A DNA stretch of 64,000 nucleotides from Rhinopomastus cyanomelas (Eukaryota > Chordata > Aves > Bucerotiformes > Rhinopomastidae), in NCBI GenBank assembly GCA_013400115.1, contig VXBP01008211.1, forward strand, positions 62,001 through 126,000, in the 5' to 3' direction. The position numbers and the translations under genes are program-made. Of the stretch, positions 55,511 to 64,000 are shown piece by piece. The notes beneath the pieces are model-generated. The model was given only the letters and a program-made list of their open reading frames with translations. It did no database searches and had not been told where the DNA came from. Position 1 is the first letter of the stretch. Every line of letters starts with the position of its first letter.

Positions 55511-56254
55511 GAAGCTGGAGAAGATGAACTTTAAAGGTCTCTTACAATACAAAGAATTCTGTGGTTTCATACATAAACGATTTCTTTGGGAATATCTTCA
55601 AAAGGTTAACTTGACAAATCTGAGATGCATTCCTAAGCTTGAAAACAACACTGATGTTTTCAAACTGAAGTTGTTTAGGAGAAAATGATATCTAGAATGA
55701 CCATTCCCACAATGAAAGATAGCTTAAATACTTTTTACCTGTTTCTTTTACCTCTAATTTAAATAAAACAACTTCACAAAATGGCAATTAACTAGACAAA
55801 ATGCTGCCAAAGCTGCCGACTCTTCAAAGCAATTTAGTTTTACCTCCTCTATTGCGATTCTCTAGGTAATAATTTAGTTCTATTAAGACCATTAAGAAAC
55901 CTTTTCTAACTCTTTTGAAAGTTAGTACATTCAGCTGCTAATGAAGCCTTCAAAGATGAGACTTTCTTTCTTGATTAATATTGAAGTTTCTAGCTTTAAA
56001 GGTCATTCCTCAGAATTTTTGAAGAATCACTCCTTTTGCATTGCTGAAATTCATGAGAAATTGAAGCCTTGAGTAGCACTGTTTGGACTCACTAGGATGT
56101 AATTTCACTAAGCTCATGCTTCTCTCCTGGACAGAATTATTCTAAAACAGCTTCAGATCTGGCCTGAGATGTTACCTCCAGGTTTATTGCACTCATTCTT
56201 ATGACCAAGCATGGTCAACCACCACTAACCAGCTTATTCAGAGGAAGACTCTAC
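55511..56254. other. AT-rich unique stretch
   Basis: Nothing recognised. Confidence 0.5.
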
Positions 56255-56465
56255 ATTTGTTACTGAAGTCAAGACAGACCCACATCCACTGCTTTGCCAT
56301 GATCTAGCCACCTGGTTATGCCCTCATAAAAGGCTATCAGGTTGGTCAAGCATGACTTCCTTTTGGTGAAGCCATGCTGACTGCCCCTAATGACCCTCTT
56401 GTCCTTGATGTGCCTAGAGACAGTGTCAAGGATAAATTGTTCCATCACCTTTCCTGGGATCCCAG
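56255..56465 (-). mobile_element. Older CR1 family, internal ORF2-region fragment
   Basis: GGTTGGTCAAGCATGACTTC, GGTGAAGCCATGCTGACTGC, GATGTGCCTAGAGACAGTGT and TTCCATCACCTTTCCTGGGA match, from memory, the antisense of a CR1 coding region far from the 3' end. No CR1 tail is adjacent. Confidence 0.7.
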
Positions 56466-57663
56466 ACTAAAAAAAGTGACCAAACACTGGTCTCCCCCAG
56501 GCTCTGCCATCCCTACATGCTGCTCACTCCACCTCAGCTGATCCTTCAGCGGATGTTCCTCTTTCCCCTCCTTCCTCCAGGCCTGGTGTTAGCAGATCTC
56601 ACTGGTACAGCATTTAAGACCACATTTGTGATGCCAGTTCCCAGGGCTCTCTCTCTCTGTACTCCTGACCACTGTGCCCTGACACTCTGCAGTTCTTGCA
56701 GTAGCTCAACATTACTAAAGCCTGTCTGGGCCTCCAACCAGTAACATCATTTGTGACACAATAACCTAACTGCCAATCAATTTTATCAGTTAACTGAGCA
56801 TAGCCACACGTAGAGATGGGCAAGTTTAGGTCCCACTTGCCAGGGCATTAAACGACCACGCTTAGGGACAGGCAGTGTGATCCTTCTCCCTTCAGCCATC
56901 AGACAGGAGTAGATACAAGGCTGATATAGACACTCAGCACTGTTCTAAGCAGCAAGATATCAGCTGGAAGGTGAGACCGTACAGAGAAGTACCACTGAAG
57001 CCCAAGGAAAATACCATCTGTCTCCACTCAGGGAAGACAGATTACCACCTGTCCAGTTATCTTACATACACAACACAAGGCACGTTGGTCATTTTAAAAG
57101 GGATAACTGTACCCATATGCTGTTTAATTTTGCACTGCACCCTGCCTGCTTGTAAATATTTGTGATGGATCATTGTAAACCGGAGATTAGCCCGGTGCTG
57201 ATGTTTAGACAGAGGCTGAACTTCACGCTTCCTTTAGCCCCCTTCATCTACAGAGTGCTACGTCAGCACCACCACTTCAGGCAAAGATGGAAAGCAAACA
57301 CACCGATGTGCGTGCAGCCAGCCACACACACTCCCCAAGGAAAATGATTTTTAAAAGCACTTAAAATCTACAAAATATGTTAGGGAAGAACTGTTCCAAG
57401 TCAGAGTGGTGAAAGAGCACTTAACAAGCTTTGGTTTATGTACTGTGGGACAGCCTGCTTACATTTTAAACAATACACCAATTACTCATATTGCAAGATC
57501 TTAAATTCTGTTCAAAAACAAACAAGTAAACACAAGGTTTGTGTGGGGCTGTTGTGGAGTCCTTAGATCCCTCAAGAACATCTAAATTTAGTAGAATATT
57601 CTAGTTCTTGGTATTGTTCTTCTTCTGCCAGTCTCTGTGCTGCAAACAAAAAACCCCAACGTT
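56466..57663. other. Unique non-coding stretch
   Basis: About 1.2 kb; 56500-56740 is C/T-rich. No gene recognised. Confidence 0.45.
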
Positions 57664-57737
57664 GTTGTGGCACGGGGATTGGACTGGATGATCTGTCGAG
57701 GTCCCTTCCAATCCCCAATGGTCTGTGTTTCTGTGCA
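57664..57737 (+). mobile_element. CR1 young subfamily, 3' tail
   Basis: GTTGTGGCACGGGGATTGGA to CCAATCCCCAATGGTCTGTG, tail TTTCTGTGC. Confidence 0.87.
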
Positions 57738-58659
57738 AAAGCACTTGAGAGCTGCTGCTCCAGAGTACAGCCGAGTGCTGCCTGTCAACTAGGTGTCAGC
57801 AGCTGACAACGCTTGCAAGGAACAGCAAGGCAGGAATCCATCAAGCAGGAGTGGGATTAAGCATCTCAAATTCTGAGTGTCTCTCCCTTTCAAACTTCAG
57901 ACAGTTCGGGATGCTCTCGAGCCTTGCTCAAGCCCCGCAAATACTTTGCCCCTGTAGCTGTCCAGATGTTTGTTTGAACAAACACTCCTAAAAAAGGTTG
58001 AAATGATTATTTTGTATGGAGCTGTTGCATCATGGTCTGTACTGCGAGTTATTGTGGGGTTGCGAGACAATGCACTGTGGTTTTGACCCAGAATCAAGTA
58101 TTCACTTATGGTGCTTTCAGTTTTGGAAGAAATTAAAAAGACATGCGACCTTAAAAGATTTACTCTGAAAGGAAGGATCACAGTATTCAGAAAATTCTCA
58201 GTATTTAGCAGTTGTCTATGTTTTAAGCATTAGCATGCCACTACATCTTCACTCAAAGTATTTAAGTCCTTCCTCTTCTGCACTTACTTGGTGCTGTGCT
58301 GCAAAGATTAAACTTAATAAATTAATCTCGACCACCCACTCCCCACAAAAACCCAACAGACAAATCCACAGAGTATCATCATCTAATAGTGACACGACTC
58401 ACTAGAAATGACAGCCTAGAAAACAAGAGTGTCATTAAATTAAAGCAAGTGAATTCCTACTTGTACAAAGTTCAACATATTAGAGATGTACAAGTTATTG
58501 ACAAATCACCTTAAAATATCTAGTTATAGATGAGCTAATAAGCTTACACTGAGGTATTGAAAAGAAACCCCTTTTACTCTCTTCTGAAGCATGTTGAGGC
58601 TTTTCCTGTGCTGAGCTACAAACAACCGAGATTTACATGGTGCTGTTAAAAGAGCCTCA
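57738..58659. other. Unique non-coding stretch
   Basis: Nothing recognised; the second half is AT-rich. Confidence 0.5.
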
Positions 58660-58716
58660 AATCACAGAACATCAGGGATTGGAAGGGACCAAGAAAGATC
58701 ATCTAGTCCAATTCCA
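58660..58716 (-). mobile_element. CR1 young subfamily, short tail
   Basis: AATCACAGAACATCAGGGAT to GATCATCTAGTCCAATTCC. 57 bases, cut at the CCAATCCC segment. Confidence 0.86.
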
Positions 58717-59607
58717 AATGCTCTGGTAAGATTCTAAAGTCTAAATTAATTCACCTTCTTCATCTCACTGTTTTGTAAGGCAAACACACATTTTGTACAT
58801 TTTAACAGAGAACTTTTACATCTACTGAAATACAAAGTCCTGTATCTGAACTTCAGACAGCATACGAGTGAAGAACACACCTCCAGGCCTATGCCTTGTT
58901 GGTAATGAGCCTAGTTCCCTGCCATGGCCACAGCTGCTGCCTTCCAAACCAACCCTATGAGAGGCTTCCCTTCGCCAAACCCTTCTACGGTGGCTCCTGC
59001 CAAAGCTGCAGCATCCACAGTTAAGCCCCTGGGCGTCACAGGGCTGCCAAAATCCCATTTCTAAGCTCTGCAGAGCATTAAAAACCCAGGAGCCAGAAGA
59101 CAAGACAAAGGACTGCTCATCAATGACTAAAACTGCAGATAAAACAAAAGAGCATTATCAGAAAGGAGACATACATTATGAGCCTCCAGAAAGAGAGGAT
59201 GAGGCATGGAGCCCTAGAGGTCCCGACACCTCCTGCCTCTGGACAGAGGGCTTCATTTTCTTGCAGAAGTCCAGCTGGCAGGTGTGACGCAGTTGAGTGC
59301 CCACAGGCAGATCTGGCTGAGGAACAAAAGCTCTCTTTCCTGTGTACTGCGTGCACATGCAGACACATTTCAATTAGGTCTCCTGAGCAAGATTACTGCA
59401 AAAGCAGCTCCTTTTGACCGTTTCCTGCTCTTCCGGTGGTCTACAGATTTACAACATGCCATCAAGATAAATTATAGGTAGAGAGAGCAACCAAAGTCTG
59501 CTGAATAGTTAATGTCTTCAGATGTAGAACGTGAACGAAGTCAAATTCTACTTTCCTCCTTACGTAGAAGGACACAGCACAGAGCCTCACCCAGTCTTGC
59601 ACAGCAC
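58717..59607. other. Unique non-coding stretch
   Basis: Overlapping frames of 65-95 codons on both strands, none recognised. Confidence 0.45.
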
Positions 59608-59885
59608 AGAACCACATAATTGCTCCGGTTGGAGAAGACAGATCACCAAATCTGACCATTAATCTCACAGTACCAAGCCCTCCTCTAAACCATGTCCTTA
59701 AGATCATGTTTGTGTGTGCAATGTCACATTTGAATGCAAGCACACAGAGAGTCCTACAAGGCTTTGAGTTGAAGGGGACCTACAAAGGTCTAGTGCAATC
59801 TCTCTGCAGTAAGCAGGTGCATCTTGAACCACATCAGGTTGCTCAGAGCCCTGTCCAACCTTACCTGGAAAGTCTGCCAACCCAT
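59608..59885 (-). mobile_element. Two diverged older CR1 fragments
   Basis: AGAACCACATAATTGCTCCG with CGGTTGGAGAAGACAGATCA (to about 59700) is one tail. From about 59750, GAGTTGAAGGGGACCTACAA, GTTGCTCAGAGCCCTGTCCA and ACCTTACCTGGAAA form a second. Both are strongly diverged, so exact ends are uncertain. Confidence 0.6.
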
Positions 59886-61781
59886 CCAGTTTAAATATGG
59901 AGAGCAGGCATCACTTGACCACTCCTGGTTTATCTGGCAACCCTTGTCTTACATGCACATGCCACAAGTTTTGACTAATGATCATGAGTATACCCATTAT
60001 GAGCGATGCACTTCTGTTTCAGTGACTCTTTCCACACAGACCAGTTATCTCAGCAGTTCTGTACGTGTGTGTAGAACAAACAGCCACTGCTCAACTCTTT
60101 CCATCAGTCAGGATACTTTCAGCCAGATACTCTGAAGAAAAACAATTCAATATTGTGGCTATAGTTCACAGTGCTCTTCTGTGGACAAGCTCTGCTCACA
60201 CTCATCTAATCCTCTCTGAAGACTGGTTTAAATCAGGTCTCCTTTTTGTCATAATTGAAGTCAGGAAGAGATTAAACTTCCTTTCTACTTTCCAGTAACA
60301 AAATGTTTAGAAGATGACAGCATACCGAAGGAGCAAAACCAGGGATTGTGAGTGACTCCAAAGCACTACTTCCATTTTCTACTTTCTTAACTTTGAAGCT
60401 CTGCAACTATTCCACGACACAGAGCAGAAACATTCATTAGCTGTGATGTTCCCTCTAGAACAGGGAAAACTACCTGACAGCCTGAAGGCTGAATCCACCT
60501 CCACAGGACAGTTTCACTTGGCTTCCACAATGGCCTAGAGCAAGACTGCACATCTTGTACTGTGCTGAGCAACGTGCTTAGCCCACAGGAGATCAGGAAA
60601 GAAAGAAATGGGAGTGAGGAGAAGCAAGGGGTGGGAGGAACAAAAGGGTGTAGGTGCTGGCTGACAGGCTGAAAGAGGAATTGTAACTGTTCCAGAGTTT
60701 TCTCTTCTTCCGGAGTTGTCCATATGAGGAACAGCTAGTGTGGAGCAATGCTGGAGCAGGCTGACTCTGACTCCAACCGGGCTAAACCAGAAGAGGGATG
60801 ACTTCCTGCTACAGCACCTTGACAACCAGGCTCTCTAGCTCTCACACCTTTTGTCATGGGCATCCAAGAGGTAGCTTTGCTACATCTTCTACACATTTGG
60901 AGTGAACCTGGACCTGGAGTGAACCAGTGTCCTTAGAACCTCTACAGAGAGGAGGAAGGCAACACCACTCCTCCTTCAGGCCTACAATCTCCTCAAAGAG
61001 AGGTCACACAGCTGTACCAGAGAGATGGTCTGGATGTTCCTGGCCTGCGGACAAAGTCCACTTCTTGTCATCCTCCAAAAAATTAAAGCAAAACAGCTGA
61101 TTTGGACTGTGTATGTTTTCCTCGAGCACGGGTGAAATTAAATTCAGTGACACTCATCTGTCAGTGCAGAAGCACTACCAAGTCTAGCAGGAACACAACA
61201 GATTCCAAAAAACAAGTATCCCTGCACCAGGCTCTCCAGTGCATTCTACAGCACTTACATATTATTAGGGTTTCTGTTTCTTAGCCTTCTCTCTCTGGAC
61301 AACAGAGGGTTAAATGCACAATCAGCTCAGTATATTCATCTGATCCATGAGCAGCTGGCAGGGAGGAGGAGAAAAAAATAAAGGTGGCCCACAACCACAG
61401 GGAATCAGCAACGCAGGCTCTGAAGGGAGAAATGCATCGAAGGAAAATAAAAAAATCACAGCTTAGAGAAGTCAATTCATATCCCTGCACCACCTAAAGG
61501 GACAATTTTTGGAGCACTTCAAAGGACGTCCAAAGCTATTTGCAATTAGAGCTAAAAAAGGCTACAAAGATTTCAAGCAGCCCTCAGAGCAGAGCGATGA
61601 GGAGCAGTCTTGCGAGGAAGACGCGTGACAGTGAGCGGGCTCCCAATTTCCCTGTAGCTGACAGACATCTTTGTGACCCTGTGAGGCCAGGAGTTAATTT
61701 CTTCCTGCCTCAGTTTTTCTGCCTAGGGAACGGCAATAGGAGACCACCTTCCTCCCCAAGTATGGGCACTTTAGGACATTT
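59886..61781. other. Long unique stretch
   Basis: About 1.9 kb with no CR1. CTGGAGTGAACC-like sequence is repeated at 18-base spacing near 60898-60928. Nothing else recognised. The 165-codon frame starting at 61540 joins this DNA to two CR1 tails and is not a gene. Confidence 0.45.
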
Positions 61782-61840
61782 CTGGGGGATTGCACTGGAT
61801 GATCTTTCAAGGTCCCTGCCAATCCCTAATGATTCTATAC
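61782..61840 (+). mobile_element. CR1 young subfamily, tail variant ending GATTCTATAC
   Basis: TGGGGGATTGCACTGGATGA to CCAATCCCTAATGATTCTAT. Its ending is nearly identical to that of the copy at 11870. Confidence 0.85.
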
Positions 61841-61925
61841 TGTTAAAGCTTGATTTGAAATACCTGCCCATATACAGCGGGGTGTGGGCTCTACAGGACA
61901 CTCCTGCAGAAGGAAACATCATAAC

Positions 61926-62030
61926 TCACAGAATCACAGAGCATCAGGATTTGGAAGGGACCTCGAAAGATCATCCAGTCCAATCCCCTGCCGCAGCAGG
62001 ATCATCTAGATCCAGTCACACAGGAACACA
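61926..62030 (-). mobile_element. CR1 young subfamily, 3' tail
   Basis: TCACAGAATCACAGAGCATC to CAGTCACACAGGAACACA. It forms an inverted pair with the tail 86 bases upstream. Confidence 0.89.
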
Positions 62031-62430
62031 ACGGTAAGATACCAGAACCGAAGCATGATACGCACTGATTTTCTCTCTTCTGCACACAGAGACAGTATTT
62101 ACTCCAGCTAGCTGGCCTATATGGTTATTTCTGATTCATTTTTGGAACACACTGTGCCTATTAAAAATCCTAATTATCAAAACCCTACTTTAAAAACCTA
62201 CATCACTCCAGTTAGCATTTTAACACGAAGTAATTTGCAATGCCTACCATTACACGCTTCATTAACGTCGAAGGACCGGCTCAACCCGCTGATAATGGAA
62301 AAGCTACCTAAGTCTGGTGGAAAGAAACGCTGCTTAAGGCTTATTCATGAAAGGACAGAGCTTCCTACTGTATTTTAATTGATGTTTCTACAGAACGGAG
62401 CACCTAGGTAAGTCTTCATGTATTTTGGAA
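62031..62430. other. Unique non-coding stretch
   Basis: Nothing recognised. An 85-codon frame at 62121-62378 has no known motif. Confidence 0.5.
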
Positions 62431-62458
62431 GAATCACAGGACATTAGGGACTGGAAGA
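62431..62458 (-). mobile_element. CR1 young subfamily, minimal tail
   Basis: GAATCACAGGACATTAGGGA plus CTGGAAGA only, about 28 bases. Specific enough to assign, but extremely short. Confidence 0.7.
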
Positions 62459-62787
62459 TGCCATCAGTTAAACCAAAACACAACAGCTCTTAGCAAAGAG
62501 CAGTCCAGAACAAGGCAGCGTTTTATAAAACACCCCAGTGAAGTCACAGTATCAGTGGAGCCTTTCCTGTTTTAAAACCTCACCACAGACTACACCAAAG
62601 GACTAACTCCACTAATAAAGCTGGAGCCAGGCAAATTATCGTCAGATAAAGATGTCTACCAAAGAGACTTGCTAACGTCTGATGAAAAATTTAAGAGCAA
62701 CATGGCATTCGAAGAATCTGCTTAATGACTGCCATCCTTACTCTCATGGCATTTTTAGTCTGCACATTCTAGAAGCTTTAGGGTGGA
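62459..62787. other. Unique non-coding stretch
   Basis: Nothing recognised between two minimal CR1 tails. Confidence 0.5.
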
Positions 62788-62825
62788 ATCACAGAACAGC
62801 AGGGATTGGAAGGGACCTCAAAAGA
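62788..62825 (-). mobile_element. CR1 young subfamily, minimal tail
   Basis: AATCACAGAACAGCAGGGAT and TGGAAGGGACCTCAAAAG, 38 bases. Confidence 0.78.
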
Positions 62826-64000
62826 AATGCACCAGTATTTTTTCCATTAGTCAAAACCAGCAAGGTTTTTCCAAATAACAGACCTGAGAGTTTCGAGTAC
62901 GGATGAGGAGTTGGGATGAACACCAAACAGTGTCTGCCAGTGGAGCATTTACTAATAGGAACAGAGGAACAAAAGCGACCACGAGTGCCTTTGCATCTGG
63001 AAGTGGTTACAGAAACCAAAATGGTATCTGGGTGTAAAGCAGCACAGTAACACAACCCTAAGAATTTACTTTTTTAACACAAGGGTTTACGAAGTATTTG
63101 ACACTTTTGCCTTTTTTAATTTTAAACTGGAATATGTTTGGGTTGCAAAACAGTAAAGCCGCTGGTTTTTAGTGTTTCCTTGCACTTTAATAAGAACTTT
63201 TGAAACTGAAGTTTTTTTACCTCTAGATAATAAACTGAATCCCAGTCAAGGCACCTCTACGGCACAAGCTCGCCTCCAATCACTTTTGATAGCGAGGAAG
63301 CACAAAGAAGCCCAGTTTAGAGAGTCCACATGTGTTTAATCTTTGATTAATTGAACCAAACCTGAGTGCCTCCAGACATATTTCTTTTAATCACAGGAAA
63401 GACATCTTTGCAGTTGCTTTGCTAGTAGGCAAGAGTCAGCAGATGTCTGTCTGGTCTAAAGGGAGTTTCTCCTCTGGAGAAAACAGTTTAAATAGGAGAA
63501 GAGGAGCCATATGCTGACTGTGCACTGCTTAACAGATGACGTAGAGAAGGATCTGCTACCGCAGGGAGTGGAACGGAGCCGTTTTCAAATTAAATTTCTT
63601 TCAGATTCAAAGCAATCAGCTGAAATCAATTTACATAGGGGATGCAAGTTAAGCCAGACATTTCTCATCAAAACAGCTCACAGACACAAAGATGCAAATC
63701 TGTCTTTGTCAGCAGCAGGATTTTTAAGAAAGGTTTTTAACATCATGACAGCAAGAAGAAAAGCATCCATTTCCTTCACAGCTGATACTTTTGTTTCTAG
63801 GGGAATGATGATCCAAATTAAGAACAATAAAACATCTCCTCAGTATGAAATATCTTCCTGAGCCTCCAAATGCATAAACGAAATGGTATTGGCACAATGC
63901 AAACTGATCTCCAGATTCAGCTCAAGTTTCTCAGTTCTTTGGGAAAATACATTTCAAGATGCAGTATTGGAAAAATAAAGCATCAGAATAGCCACTGCAT
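62826..64000. other. Unique non-coding stretch to the window end
   Basis: About 1.2 kb. The 116-codon plus frame at 63511-63861 has no motif, splice site pattern or composition that I can tie to a gene. A run of T (TTTTTTTAC) lies at 63212. No repeat recognised. Confidence 0.45.

Noticed and set aside
61540..62037. 165-codon plus-strand frame, the longest in the window
   Set aside because: Its second half is the translation of a plus-strand and a minus-strand CR1 tail (RSLPIPNDS, then DLEGTSKDHPVQSP). The first half has no domain or coding context.
345..62825. Regularly recurring repeats that might suggest a CRISPR-like array
   Set aside because: Spacing is irregular, both orientations occur, and the unit is a LINE 3' end. 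This is eukaryotic DNA.
63458..63500. GGGAGTTTCTCCTCTGGAGA resembling CR1 GTGGAGTCTCCTTCTCTGGA
   Set aside because: The match is about 20 bases with no supporting flank on either side, which is too weak to annotate.

Overview
This window looks like non-coding nuclear DNA from a bird. I found no protein-coding gene, tRNA, rRNA or other RNA gene that I can support. The reading frames present are short, are spread over both strands, and are either chance frames or pieces of retrotransposon. The avian call rests on dozens of 5'-truncated CR1-type non-LTR retrotransposon copies ending in the ATTCTGTG octamer, plus one sequence resembling a common avian endogenous-retrovirus LTR. By hand tally there are about 51 copies (about 8 kb) of one closely related CR1 subfamily and about 18 fragments (nearly 4 kb) of older CR1 families. 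That is close to one fifth of the window. Such a load from one young subfamily is known from woodpeckers and relatives (Piciformes) and from hornbills and hoopoes. I therefore suggest a bird of that kind, as an inference only.

Layout. 1-10 kb: short CR1 tails on both strands, a TA/TG/TA microsatellite at 1951-1990, a rearranged older CR1 at 4591-5102, and the longest young CR1 copy at 9533-10116. 10-20 kb: more tails, a small CpG-rich patch at 15159-15429 that also contains a 14-base match to a cDNA-cloning adaptor, and a probable ERV LTR at 17717-18066. 20-34 kb: young copies, a 640-bp older CR1 at 25240-25876, a three-fragment cluster near 30 kb, and an older CR1 interrupted by another at 32641-33045. 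34-48 kb: a CpG-dense hairpin with LTR-like signals near 34.6-34.8 kb, a 640-bp older CR1 with an internal A/C-rich expansion, and a head-to-head CR1 pair at 41113-41630. 48-64 kb: AT-rich DNA with enhancer-like patches (best at 51.3-51.8 kb), a CR1 with a readable ORF2 C-terminus at 53272-53665, and a 76-bp tandem duplication beside the only N (55264).

Young CR1 copies are almost balanced between strands (about 24 plus, 27 minus), so they give no hint of a host transcription unit. The window could be intergenic or inside a large intron; nothing here decides between these. I did not find a new multi-gene system. The most useful leads are structural oddities in the CR1 copies, a few CpG-dense patches, and candidate conserved non-coding stretches, all of which need database comparison.
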